DNA of 64,000 bases, from positions 8,999,540 through 9,063,539 of the forward strand of contig CM065170.1 of assembly GCA_033026295.1 (NCBI GenBank), in the 5' to 3' direction. Below are positions 12,401-24,530 of the stretch, one piece after another. Every line of letters starts with the position of its first letter. Position 1 is the first letter of the stretch. Both the position numbers and the translations under genes were made by a program. This stretch comes from Channa striata (lineage: Eukaryota > Chordata > Actinopteri > Anabantiformes > Channidae). The notes under the pieces are model-generated. The model made no database searches, was not told the DNA's origin, and saw only the letters and a list, made by a program, of their open reading frames with translations.

Positions 12401-15400
12401 TTATGTTTTTATGGACAGACCAAGGTTTACTTCATGCCTGCTGCTTCCTCTTTCCTGCTTAGTCACTTTGGACTTTTTTATGATGAATAATTTAACAATA
12501 AACCTTTCCTGGCCTTAACAATAGCTTTTGTACGTCTGAACATCACCAAAAAACAAAAAAAAAACAAAAAAAAAAACCATAACTCACACTCATACACTCA
12601 TTTGTATATGCAGTAGACTCCTTAAAAAATCATTATAGAAAACTTGATCTGAAAGGCAACAGGATTTTTAAAACATATTACATTTTTAAGTTACTTGTAT
12701 TTAATTAAATACACTGTTTGGGTTGATTTAATAGACACATTTGGTTTAAGAGGCATATTTCACAAAGAAACATATTCAGTGGCTGATTATGAAATCCATC
12801 AGAACATCTTCATACACTGATCAGCCAGAACATTATGTGCAAGTTCATTCAATCCAACAGAGTGGCTCTGCCATGAATTCTACTTTTACGAGGTTATAAT
12901 TTCTCAGTTATTAGGTTGAAAGGTGATAAATCTACTGTTTATTATTGAGGTCATAGTGCGTACTGGACTGCAGTAAAATAAGACGTGGTTGTAATATTTT
13001 GGGTTGACCTTTTAAAAATGAAAGGGGCTGCCAAAACATTAGGACCACCTGTGGGGTCATAATGCTTATCGCAGTTTTCAAAAGTCACATCTGAAAAGTG
13101 GCCACTAACAATACAGGTCAGCAAATGAATCATAGAAGAAGTACAAAATTCTGTCATGCACAAGTGGAAGTAAAGACATTCAAGTAAAGCAGCTCAAAAC
13201 CGCAAAAGAATCTAGCACTTAAGTCAATGCACCACTGCTCCCCATTTTTAGGTCAATGGGTTTTACTGTAATTGGATGAGGACTGCGAATCGGTTATTTG
13301 GTCAATACAGTAAATCTCAGACGCCCCAGCTGTAGAGATTACAGCGTCTGCACAGACCCATACGAGTATCCTAACAACGACAGCAGCTGCACTGAGGCTA
13401 TGATTCACTGTTTGTCCTCCAAATGCTCCCACCAGCACCCACCATCAGAAACACACACACACACACACACACACACTCAGCATGACCTCACACATCTTCC
13501 ACTGTGCTCCATGGAGCAGTCAGTGCTGCATCAGGACCAGAGATGATGAAAAATTGATATGCAAAAAGAAGCAACATAGAAAAAAAAAAGGCTAGGAAGA
13601 GAGGTGAACAAGTCCACGAATAAGGAGGTGCAGTGTGTGTCTGTGCACGCACTTTGAATAACGAGACTTTCACAGCCTGTCAGGGAGGAAGCTCGGAGTG
13701 GAAGATTGTTCTCGTAAGACAAATCACAGCATCAGTTGTTTGTTCCAGAGCATAAATAAAGTCGTGGCAATAATGCTGCTTCTCAGGAGTAAGTCACATG
13801 TTGTCTTATTCCAACAGTACAGAACTCAGCCCAGCCCTCACCCCACCTTGTAAATGCTTAAACCTGCTGGGTGTGTGTGTGTACAAGTTTTATAAATGTT
13901 ATGCGAAACCATCCACATCCTGTGTGAAAATGTACCGTTGACTCTCAAAGTGTAAGAACCGTGGGACCAGGAGCCATTTTGTTTCATTACTGCAGGAATC
14001 ATGACAAACAAAATGGGCCCGGGTGCATCCTCACTCCTGGGTTTTTTTTGTTTTTTTTTTAAACAGAGCATGGGCCAACAGGTGCATGCAAAGATAAAAC
14101 AAGATGAGTCATGGACTAAAAGGAGAAGAGAGTGAAAAAAAAAAGGTAGAGGCAAGACGGATGAGAGAATCCACAGAGGCTCGTGATGTAACGGAGGTAA
14201 GAGGTTATTTTGAGCACAGTGTCGCAGTGAAGGAGCGAGCACAGACTTTAAGAGAGAGAGAGAGAGAAACTTAAACACCAATTTCAACTAACAAACCACA
14301 AGACCTTTTGTGATGAGAAATTCATGCCTCATCGGATCCACCTCATAGAACAGGGTTTCAATAGTTTTATCTGAAATTCCCAGAATAAGACAACGATTGT
14401 CTCTGTCATGGCCAGTGGATGGATCCGCGGCTTGTTTCTAAACTCCGCACAGCCGTCTCTGCGAGGGATGGACAAAGTAATTATACTTTAATCAGATTTT
14501 GTCCATGATCACAATCTAATTATGCAAGGATATGTATCCTGATTTGATTCACGCTCTAATGTAGAATTAACCCTTTGCTTTTTGAACGATAATTTGATTC
14601 AAAGTCTTTTTTGACACTTTTAATTTTGCACGAGGACAAAAAAAAAAAAAAACTCTCAAAACCAAGAAAGGTTGGGCTAATCGAGGACGTTGATGCGGCA
14701 GAGACTTGCAGGAGTATCTGTAAGAGTCCCAGTGGGGCAGTGAACAGGCCAAGCTCCACTGGTCAATAACACATCATCACCATCAGGCAGGAAATCCCCT
14801 CCTCAGTCCTGCAGCATCACTACTGCCAGGGACAAATCACTGCTACTGCACGCAAATGTGTATTTGTGCACAGCGGAAGTGAAAACGGGAGCCTCTTAAT
14901 GAATTTAACATTATTTTCTACTTCTAGGGTCAGTTCATGCACGACACAACTGCAAACGTCAAAAGATCTAACTTTTAACTCAGAAACAAAGCAAAGATAT
15001 TTGTATCCAACTCATGTTTCCAGTGGCAGATGTCTACTGGGTGCTGTCGGGTGAACCAATAAGTGAACGATGTTTGACGTTGATCAACCTTTTAAGATGT
15101 TGAGAGGTGTAATTTTACAGTACTTACTAACGAACGTGTAAAGATATAAGAAACAAAGAGAAATACACATATTTGTGTGTTGGAAACCAATAGCAATGAA
15201 AACATTGAAAGAAAGTAAGAAAATACTTAATGTGTAATATGGCACGGTGTTATTTTTCTGCACGGATAATCATAATTTATGATGCAGAGTCAGTGGAACA
15301 ACAAAAACATTTATTTTCAGGTTGAATGTCATGGAATTTAAAGACTTTAATGCTAAATGGAGCTGGAAGAATTAACTGGGAAAACTGCTGTTGAAAAACA

Positions 15401-18400
15401 ATACCGTCTTCAAGATTGTTAAAATGATGTAATGTTTTATTGTTGATGCCACTTTGGGATTTGATATTGTTCTGAGGACTCATTACTGGGGTGAAGTCTA
15501 ATTTGAGCGGGGGGTGGGGGGGGATAAAAGAGCTTTGGTTTTTCACATCCTCAAAACACACATGTCTGTTTGTTACAGTAATGGAGCTGGCAGTGAATCT
15601 GTTAGATGCAAGAAAACTGGCTGAAGGACGGACTAATGAGCAAAGAGCCACTTCCTGTTTCTCCTCAACAGGGATGAAAAACCAGAACAAAAATGCAATT
15701 TAATTTTCTCTTTGGACAAGAAGCCACACCACAGTTCACGAGTTCATTATTCCACTTGTCTAGTTTGTCAAGTTTATACTATTTCCACTTGACAGCACCT
15801 ATTTTGTGGTGACTTTGGTTCTGATAATATATTTTATAATATTTTTAAATATAATACATTTACACTCAAACATAATAAGTAAGTTTGAACAAAAGACTTC
15901 AGAGAGCAGAAACATATAATATCTCATTATAAACAAAACTGTGTAGTAAGTTAACAGTTTTTACATTCCTCTGTTTTTACGCAGCAATAATTAAAGGCCA
16001 CTCCACAAAATTACACCGAAGTGTCAAGCAAAGTGCGTTTGATTTGTTTTGGTAGCAAAGCTCGCACAAGTTTGTCCTCTGGCATAAATTTTCTTTTGCT
16101 TACAGAACAACTTTTTGCTCTAACTCCATTAAACGAATTACTCTGACTCTGATAGAAACTCAGCGACCCCACTGAAGACGCTGGAAAGGCGAGTTGGCTT
16201 CCAGGACGAAGACAAACCCTCTGGACGAATCTGCTTCTAGAAGTTTCTAATCATCAATACACACGGTGACATCGGCCGTGTCTCTTTCCGATTTACCATT
16301 TTGGTTTGAATTACGGTCGGGCTGAAGAAGGCAAAAAAAACGCTGACCACATTAAGATGCTAGTTTCATGACTTTCCTCATAGTGTGTTCAACAGGCCCA
16401 ACTCCTGACAAATTATTCATTTTGAAAGAATACTCAGTTTTACAGGACAACATTTTAAATTCTATTCTATATTAACAACTTTTCTCAGAAATCGACTAAT
16501 TACTAATAAACTAATCTGTGTGTCGTATCCACAACAGGCCTTTGGTCAGACTTGTAGGTTGGAAGATGTTGTGCTTGTGTTCTCTGGTTTTTTATGTAAC
16601 ATGAGAAGGAGTCAGTAGTTTAAAGAAAACTAAGCTGCAACGTGGAAACGCGTGATTTGTATTTGTTTTTTTCATTGGAGTTGTGATTAGTCTGTGGGCC
16701 CTGATAGTAAGGCCAGTCTCATACCTTCACTTTCAACACACACACACACACAAATACTGGGTTTCTTTTACCTGACTCTCACTCAGCCTCTGTCATCGGT
16801 GCCCTTTTAAAAATCAGGCTAAAAGCAGAACACAGAGAACAATCGGCTGATTCATCTGCCTTTGTATCACACTGCAGGGTCCCCCTCTCAGCTCTCTCTC
16901 TCGCTCTCTCTCTGAGCTCCACACACACGTCGCCTCTTTCCCTGCCCACCCAAAAAGCTGCTGCACCACCTCCACTGTTGGTTCTTTCCTCTTGTTCTGT
17001 GCCGGTGCACACAAGGGCCCCGGCATGTCTCTGTCCCAGCCCATCGTCAATGGACCCTCTGTCTGACCCCCCTCTGCCTTTCTCTCTGTTAACCAGGATA
17101 ATCAGAGCCACAGCAGCGTGTGATCAGCCGCAGCTCGTTATACAGGACAACATTACACAACAGGATGCTGTGGATCCACCGGCTGCTGCTGCTGTCGAGA
17201 TTGGTGGGGAACTGACATGTGATGCAGATCTCATGTTCAGGTTTTTATTTGTGAATGAGAGTGAGGGAGTGCAACAACACTTACTTTACAGTTCCAACAT
17301 AACAGTAACACTAAGAATGTATTCTAGACCGCTCCGTTAGGTCCACAACAACTTCGATTACTGTTGTGGTGATCCAAAGATCATTTGACACTGCCCCTCT
17401 GGTTACAGGCAGGATTGCATCTGGTTGTCACACGGCAATAATTTCAGCACATGCACAATCAGCAAATCAAATTGTGATAGTTACATATGTGAAGTTGCCC
17501 TGTTGCAGTGAAGTGAGAATATTTTTTCTTCAGCTGCCTGTGACTCCTGGACCTTCAGCCTATAACAAGTAAGAAAATAACAAGAACTCAAGAAGAAGTT
17601 TACAGTCATCAAATTACTATCGAAACTTTCTAAACTTTCAGCCATTTTGCCCAATATAAATTTCAATGTAATGTTTTTGGTTTGGAGCAATATCCGGTCG
17701 ACTCAGGCAGACTAACAGCCCAAACTTCAACATGTTCAGCCAACAGAAACACAAATGCTCAGATTGTATATGACAAAACATTCTTACATTCACCATCTCC
17801 TTGTTTAATACAAAGTAGCAGAATATGGTGTAAATCTCATGCCTTTTTTTAATTTATTTATTTGCTGGTAATAACTAAGGGGAAGTGGAAGCCAAATGTG
17901 ACACGGCAAATAAAGTGTCCAAACAGGCCAAGCTGTGTCAGCAAATGTACATGGGTGTCACTCTGAGATGTTTGTGTGGCCCTTTCTTAGCTACGTGTAA
18001 ATTTTTCTAAATCAACCCATCAATCAGCTTGTTTGGTCGCGGTGCTGATCTGCGAGCCTCTGCAAATCTTCTCAACTGATCCACACATGTGATCTCAAAC
18101 ACACTTATCTTTGCAGACCCGTACATTTCCAGCCTCACAAGATACTTCTGCAAGAATTAGAAGCTCTGTCCTCCAACGCTGGGAACGAGATTAGCTGAGT
18201 GGTAAACACCATGTTTCAATAAACATTGTCTGGCTTCATATATAAAAAGATTTTTAGATCAATGCGTATCTGTCCAGCCATGTTTGCATATTTTCCATTT
18301 TTGAATAGCAGAGAAAGACGAATTTTCAGACATTTGTTCGTGACACTGTGACGTCACTTTGACAAATACTGGTATATTAGCCGAAACATAACTGATTACA

Positions 18401-18659
18401 TGATTTATCTCTGTGCTATGTATCGACGCACGTGCCTGAAAAGTCACAGAGTACAGCAGCGTCAATAGGAGTAACGAGGACAAAATGTTGTGAAAGGACG
18501 CTTCCATGTAACCGCCCACTTGTATCAGAACCATATTGTGATTATTTTGATAAAACTCGTGAGGCTGCTGGAAACACAGAGGCATTGCTAAAATTCCTCT
18601 GTGGAGCGAGGAGGATATTTATCAACTGTGTATCAAGCAACTCTCCCCCATCTGGTTCA

Positions 18660-18697
<38 letters not shown>

Positions 18698-20883
18698 CCC
18701 CTTACTCTTGCGATACAAATGTACTTAATTTTTCTCGAACGATAACACTTTTATTAAAAATGTTAATAAAGGAAACACACTGGTAAACCTGTTCCTCTCA
18801 CAACCTCCTTTTAATTAAATACTTAAACTTGGTAGCACAGTCAAGGCCATGATACCACTCAACGGTAGGAGGGAGGTCAACATCCATCATGTCGGAGTTT
18901 GGGACTAAAACTAATTATTTGATGAGATGTCCTTGGAAGATTGTGATGGACATTTTCAGTATTTTCTAAAAAAAATAACTGCAGATGTAAATAATCAATA
19001 GCTGCAGCCTTATTCACTCACTTTAAAGACCTTTGAGGATAGATTTTATAAGAGATGCTAATGCACATTGGAGTCTTTGTGAGTGTGTTACAACCAAACA
19101 TGCTTGGCATCATTTTAGCAGAAAAGCTTGTGTCAATATCCAAAGTCACATCTGTCAGCTTCATTCTTTCAGGCTCCACCAGCCTCACTGTAAACTTTAA
19201 TGGCTTGTCCCTTCAAACAGAACTTCCAGTGGGACAAATATTGCCAAGTTGTGATGGCCTTTTTATGTTGTGATGCTGAAATTGTTTAATTATAATTTGC
19301 GTCATAGATTTTACTCAATTTGAAAAAGATGACAATAAATTTGTCCTGTGGCCTGCAGCATTACAGCGGCACAAACGTTTATATCATGATGACAACAACA
19401 TCAAGGATTAGAAAAAAACGTCCATCCAGCTTCCACACGGATTATTTGAATTCACTGGAAATCAATGGCGCAGATTAAAACACTTATTGTTAAGAATTCA
19501 AAAAGTATACGGACATTATTATAAGCTCATTGGGCTTCTCTGTCTAACCTAATGTCTCCCTCAGTGTCATTTGACCTTTCTGCTGACCTTTCAGGAGAAA
19601 AGAAAAGACCCAATAATGTGACCTGTGACCTCCAGTCTATAAAAAAGTCAATAAATCCAGTAGGTTATACGATGTGTGAAAAGAGCAGGTGGCGAAACAT
19701 ACATAGTCATTAGTAGGTGCCTTCCAAATATTCATTCACACAAAGCCGAGCAATTTACACCAAGGTAACAGCCAGAGTCAGTAAGATGCCTCACAGGATG
19801 GCAGCTGGAGCGTCATAAATCATACAAGCCTGGGGACGTGAAAGGGGCACGTTGACTGGAAAAAGAGCACAAAGCTGTTTGTCTGTGCTCAGAGTTTCCT
19901 GCAGTTGTAAACATTATTCAATCTATCAAAGTCTATTAAATTCTGGACTCACAAGGTTGAAATTATGGAGACTTGATTTGATTTGAAAATTAAGCTGAAA
20001 CAGATTAATCAGGAAGTGGATTAACAGATAATTACTCTTTGGGGTCATATTTTGAAAATAAAAGCTACACTTTCATCGCTTACAATACGAGGAAGAGGGA
20101 AGAGCAAATTTAATTTCTGTCGCTTAAAACCCTATAAATCCTATTTCTTATGAATATTTCCCACATTTGCATTGTATTTATCCCACTTTTTCCTGTTTAC
20201 TCTTTAGGGAGATGTTACACAATGTACATGCTCATGTCATTTTAATATGCTGTACTTTTATCTCAGCCGTATGTAACTATAAGTAATATATGGATGTTTA
20301 AAAAGTGTTTTTTTTCCATATGCATACAAAATATATACATACAAGCATGATTATTCATTGGCAAAGGATGATGAAGGGCAGTAAGCATGAAGCCCCGTCA
20401 CTATCATGATGCAGCCCACTTCAATAATTCATAACTGCTCTGTTCACAGCTGGGGCTCGGCCGAGGCCTCCCGAACCGGTCTGAACTAAACTGTGCGGTT
20501 CTTCTCCGGCCCGGTGAGCTCGGACACAGACCTGCTGGCGCTTTATTACTGCGGGACTGCAGACAGCTCGACCCCATTAGTCAGCAAAAACGCGTCCGGA
20601 CGCACATGGAGCCGGAGCGCTGCAGCACGTAACTGGTGCGCACGGAGTGAGGCTGGGGGGGGCGGGACGGGCGTGTTCGCAAACGCACAGGTGGAGACTG
20701 AAGCTCACGAACGAAGGTCGCCGAAGGCGCCCGTACCTTGTCGTCGAGGATGCTGCCTTCCTCCTGGAGCACCTTCACCTCCGATCCGAGCTCCTCGGGG
20801 GAGGCTGAGGCTGAGGCTGGGGCTGAAGCTGGGGCATCCTCCCGGCTCCTCCCGTCCCGCTGCGCTGAGCTCTCCGCTCCCAT
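3386..20883 (-). CDS. akap12: A-kinase anchor protein 12 (gravin), 5' part only: coding exons 1 and 2
   Basis: AKAP12 is a large scaffold that tethers protein kinase A, protein kinase C and other signalling proteins at the plasma membrane and cytoskeleton. Two coding exons are visible: complement(20737..20883) and complement(3386..3461), separated by a 17.3-kb intron. Exon 1 encodes 49 residues starting MGAESSAQRDG. Glycine 2 and serine 6 fit an N-myristoylation site, as in the alpha isoform of mammalian AKAP12 (MGAGSS start). Exon 2 joins in phase 0 and begins SLQKNGQISS, closely matching the LLQKNGQLS segment that I recall downstream of the human N terminus. It ends in phase 1 (GAA G). The big exon with the kinase-binding repeats is off the left edge. 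Position next to mthfd1l in the same orientation matches the human gene order and supports the call. Confidence 0.85.
10430..11730 (+). mobile_element. Tc1/mariner-type DNA transposon fossil
   Basis: The ends carry inverted repeats: about 10463-10493 (core tgatagaccaacacaagg) and 11669-11698 (reverse complement core tgatggaccaacacaaag). Between them, broken plus-strand frames keep transposase-like words, such as SLWGTANLLWSDETRI near 11100-11145, which matches the LWSDET motif containing a catalytic Asp of Tc1 transposases, and a later block around 11330-11520 resembling the part with a second catalytic acid (PSQR.DQSPAG.LWQDLK). Frameshifts and stops break it repeatedly, so it is dead. Outer termini are degraded and the ends are approximate. 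Confidence 0.8.
11917..11946. repeat. Perfect tandem duplication of a 15-mer
   Basis: The word tgctaatgtaattat occurs twice head to tail, probably a small slippage duplication in intron sequence. Confidence 0.7.
12812..13066. mobile_element. Degenerate dispersed repeat (MITE-like remnant)
   Basis: The left edge (cactgatcagccagaacatt) and the right edge (ccaaaacattaggaccacct) resemble ends of a DNA-transposon family common in fish. An internal word (ctgccatgaattctac) also appears in diverged form in the element at 47.06-47.38 kb (atgccataaatttctac). Boundaries and class are uncertain. Confidence 0.4.
13451..13476. repeat. AC dinucleotide microsatellite
   Basis: Thirteen uninterrupted AC units in akap12 intron 1. 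Confidence 0.95.
14253..14269. repeat. GA dinucleotide microsatellite
   Basis: A short run of GA units in akap12 intron 1; simple sequence only. Confidence 0.7.
18663..18695. repeat. CA dinucleotide microsatellite
   Basis: About sixteen uninterrupted CA units in akap12 intron 1. Confidence 0.95.
20737..20883 (-). CDS. akap12: akap12 coding exon 1 (myristoylated N terminus)
   Basis: The start codon sits in a good context (GGCCATGG, G at -3 and +4). The exon ends at an AAG/gtacgg donor in phase 0. Residues 17-28 form an Ala/Ser/Pro low-complexity run encoded by an imperfect six-base repeat, followed by an acidic segment (PEELGSEVKVLQEEGSILDDK region, residues 29-49). Several long GC-rich frames overlap it on both strands but have no homology; this frame is chosen because it continues in phase into exon 2. 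Confidence 0.85.
20801..20836 (-). repeat. akap12: Imperfect hexanucleotide repeat inside akap12 exon 1
   Basis: Six units of a six-base word (gaggct with single changes, plus strand) encode the Ala/Ser/Pro run at residues 17-28. It may vary in length between individuals without shifting the frame. Confidence 0.8.
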
Positions 20884-21137
20884 GGCCGAACTCCTGTCGT
20901 CTGTGGCTGCGTTCGCTCCGACCGACGCGATCTGCGTAACCAGAATCCAGTGTCCGGATCGTCCAAACGACGGGCTCTGTGGTGCAGCTCCGCCCCGGGG
21001 TGGCCTGGTTCTGGAGTGACGGAGTGTGAGGAGCAGCAAACTCTTTTTGGACACCCCCACCCCCTCCGCCCCCCCTCAGGATCACATGGTGCTCCGGTGC
21101 GCCGCAGCGCGCCTTGCAGCATCAGAGACGGTGCTGA

Positions 21138-21170
21138 TGGAGGAGGAGGAGGAGGAGGAGGAGGGGGGGG
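21138..21170. repeat. GAG/CTC triplet tract followed by a G run
   Basis: A purine-only strand of about 33 nt (gag repeats, then eight G) immediately upstream of akap12. On the transcribed sense it is a CCT pyrimidine tract. Such tracts can bind C-rich or GA-binding factors or form triplex DNA. Confidence 0.9.
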
Positions 21171-21199
21171 TGTTAATAAGTACACGAGCTTTTTATGTG

Positions 21200-24100
21200 C
21201 AAGTAACAGTTGCAGGTCTTTGGTTCCAGCGTGGCAGCCTGTAATAAAATGAAAGAGTCACAAAAATGTGAGTCATGCTGTGGGAGCCTGGGAGAAGTGC
21301 AGGTGGCAGACACATTTACATGGTGTTATTCTGTAGATGTATTTCTCACTCACCACGTTTATGGATGGATGAAGATTTTTGTCAGTCTGAAGCTGAATTC
21401 ATAAGTCAAATCATTCATATACGTCTCTCATCTAATTCTCTGTGTGACTGTGTGTGTTGTGCTGGTTACCAGAGGTTGTGGCTCCCTGTACAGATGTGAC
21501 CGTGTGGAGCGGCTCTGTGTCTCCAACAGGGAGATGATGTTGATTGTCGGTTGAGCCACACGCCATTTTTTTGTTTGGAATTTCAGAAGGCACAGATTAC
21601 AGCCAGGATCACACAGACCCAGACTGAGGATCCCTGCAGCTAAACCAAAACCCAAACACCACAACACTACAACACCACAAACACACGCTGAATAGAGGAA
21701 CATGATTATGCAAAGTGAAGAGTTCAACAACTTTGTGGTTTGTGATGTGTCAAGGTTACACACAGCAGTGAACCTCGATTTCAGCGAACAAAAAAATAAA
21801 AAACTCTACTGGCTTGGATTTCAGGACTTCAGCTTGCTTTACTTTGCCTCCTCAAATACATTTTTTGTTGCGTTTGCAAGACTACTAGCACAAAAGACAT
21901 CAGTCTTTTATCCTCATTAAAACTTTATTAAAGCCTGTGAAAACAATTGCACCTATACCCAATGAAACTGCAGGCCCCCCTCCTCACTTTATCAACACTG
22001 TGTGACACCGACCTGTGCAGGACTTACTCTCTCCGTCTGCTTAAATCCTGCTATGGTAACAATGAGGACAGAAATGCACATTTACGAAGATGACACTTTC
22101 ATTTACGTAAATGAAGTGTACAAAATTCAAGGACACATTCATTTATTTTGAACTTCTTTTAGGTTGTCAACTTACATGTTAATACAAATCTGGGTATAGA
22201 AACAAATTGTTAATAATTCTAAATAATGCAGATGTATAAACCTGGCAGTTAAAGCACATTGTTGATAAACTAATTTTAAGAACAAGTTGTGGTCAGTTGT
22301 TACAGCTTAGCATTGCTTTGTCTAATAGCAAAAATATTGGAAGCTGTAGTTCTGGACTATGCAAAGAGCATGAATACAGATAACTTATTGGTTTACATGT
22401 GACAATCTGAAAACCACATGTGCATTCTGGAATAATCAGCCTGCCTGTCTGTCCAAACAAATGTCAATATTGACATTTTTAAAAATAAATGCACACATTT
22501 TTTAAACATTATGGCACAGACTAAGCATTACAATAGGCAGTTTAGTTTCCATAATTGTCACTGGTATTTCCCTGTGACCCCATGAGTTTCACTGAAGCTG
22601 CAGCAGCGTAGAGGACTGTGGTTTTACTGGTCTGCTCCCGAGGGGACGCGTGTGCATCAACATAAAGCAGGATGTTGCTCACAGCTGAATGTCCAAATTC
22701 TCACGAAAACATTTTCCTGAATTTGTGGCACCAGATCATCTCAGACTTGTAAAGTAGCATTTTGATAATTCATGGCTCAGGCTGCGCTTGTTGACAAATT
22801 ACAGAATACTTTCAAATGTGTGCAGTACCAACAAACGAGTTAGTGAATGACCTTCAGCATGGCAGGCCTGTGAGTGGGGTGCAGGGAGTGCAATGTGTGA
22901 AAGAGGTTCTCGTTAAAGACAAAGCAGGACCAGTTTGTCATGGTACGCAATCATTAAAACAATGAGGTAACGACGCAATAAAGTCACAGAGCGTGTTCAC
23001 ACATTTACAGAAGAAAGCAGGTAAGAACATTAGTGTCACGCTTTTTCAACGTGATCATGAAGGACAGAAGAATCCAATCTGGGTTTTTACCCACAGATAT
23101 TTGAACTCAATATATTCATAAGATCTATACACGCATTAACTGTAGCAGCTTATGTTTAATTTTAACTTTTCAGGCTGCCAATGAGCAGTATCTCTGGTTG
23201 AAATGTAGACGGAGACATTCTTGCAGGATTGCCAGTTAAAACACTGACTGCATATTTTTTTTAAAAATTGCAACAATAAAATGTTGGGAAATGCTGTTGT
23301 TTCTTCAGACAGAGACAGACTAAGTTGAAGAATGTGTCCCGAACGGTTGACGTCCGGCGTGGGCGCCAGCGTCTCACCCAGGCACAGCGAGCGGCAAATT
23401 AGGGGCTATTTCTATAAAACAAAATGGGTTAAAAAGAACAGCTTTTTTATAATAACGTCTGTGCTGAAGGTGAAATGTTACGTAAAAGAGCAAGTTTTGA
23501 TTTAAAAAATGCTGCAAAATATGAAACCTGCTTTTGTGAAATGCCTGTATTTGTGCAACAGTTTTGCAATACTCCAGACGTGCTGAACAAACAGCTTTCA
23601 GGTCCAACAGAACCGAGAGCAAATGTGGGCAAACTAAGAAAATGAGAAAAACATGGAATGGCTGTCAATAACCGCAAATAATTCTCTTGATATTTTGAAC
23701 AAAGACTTATAAACCGACCATACACCTATAGGTACATGGGCTAAGGTTCTGTGTTTGTACTTATTTGATGCAACAAAACTTTATTTAGTAAAATGCACAA
23801 CGTGACTAAGATATAGGTGCTAATACAACATGAGTGTGCAGGAACTAGCTGATGCCACTTTTAAATGCAAACTTTCATGCAATTTTTCAAGTAATCAGAT
23901 TAACTAAATGCAACGGACAACGTAAAAACAGCGAGGTTCAAGGCCCTCAAGGTTTGAGCGCCACAGCTGCTGCCTGTTATCCAGATATTCTGGAATTAGA
24001 CTCACAGAGACGTTCAAAGGGACCTGTCCTTGGTACTGAAATTAGCCAATGTTTTAAATATGAGTGCTAAAAGATGAGAGCTTGAACAACTGGAAGCTTT

Positions 24101-24530
24101 AGCTCAGTGAGTCAGAATCTCAGCATAAACAACTCCAACCACACAACCCCACGCTGGAGCTTTGCCAGGAAAGTACAACACGATGATGAAGCCCCGTCCT
24201 CATCGACTTCAAATCTGTCATCAGCTCAGAACGAGAGAGTTCAGCGTCACACAAACACACACTACATGTGCCACTGGAGCATTATGCACGAGAACATTCC
24301 TGCAACCTTGACTGGACTTACAATGCCAGTTCCTGACAAAAACAGACTCAGCAGGTGAGAAATGCCGGTATGACAGTCACACACATGTGCACACAGCTTT
24401 CCTTCTTTGCACTGAAGCATCTCTTTGGAGAAGCATGACACAACAGGAAGAGAGTAGATGTGTCAAAAACAACAGATGGGCTGAGACACAAGTCAAATGC
24501 TGGGTGTTAAACAAAAACACGGTTTTGGAG
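21200..24530. other. Intergenic region between mthfd1l 3' end and akap12 promoter
   Basis: I see no gene here. It is AT-rich with scattered short frames lacking splice context. A small isolated CpG-dense patch lies at 23336-23400. Minus-strand AATAAA signals (TTTATT on the plus strand) also occur near 23782 and 21910, so a longer mthfd1l 3' UTR isoform is possible. Confidence 0.5.

Larger units (their letters stand above)
3462..20736 (-). other. akap12: akap12 intron 1 (17.3 kb)
   Basis: This long first intron has no further exon that I can support. In mammals AKAP12 has alternative first exons, and one could lie here. The CT/GA-rich patch at about 16.8-17.1 kb was considered for this and not accepted. 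Contents I can name are a Tc1-type transposon fossil (10.43-11.73 kb), a second degenerate repeat (12.8-13.07 kb), CA microsatellites at 13.45 and 18.66 kb, and a duplicated 15-mer at 11917-11946. The rest is unannotated AT-rich intron. Confidence 0.75.
20455..21140 (-). promoter_or_regulatory. akap12: akap12 GC-rich promoter / 5' UTR region
   Basis: A sharp rise in GC and CpG content surrounds coding exon 1 in otherwise AT-rich DNA, the usual look of a CpG-island promoter. Transcription would run leftward, so the 5' UTR lies just above 20883. No TATA box is obvious. A triplet tract at 21138-21170 lies at its upstream edge. Confidence 0.6.

Noticed and set aside
16779..17340. Overlapping frames on both strands at a CT/GA-rich patch, possible alternative akap12 first exon
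   Set aside because: The frames come from CT/GA repeats. No donor in a phase compatible with akap12 exon 2 could be tied to a good start codon.
20493..21252. Several 90-160-codon frames on both strands around akap12 exon 1
   Set aside because: They are open because GC-rich CpG-island DNA has few stop codons. Only the frame that splices in phase to exon 2 is supported.
24107..24358. 83-codon plus-strand frame downstream of mthfd1l
   Set aside because: No homology, no splice sites, and it lies in AT-rich spacer; a chance frame.
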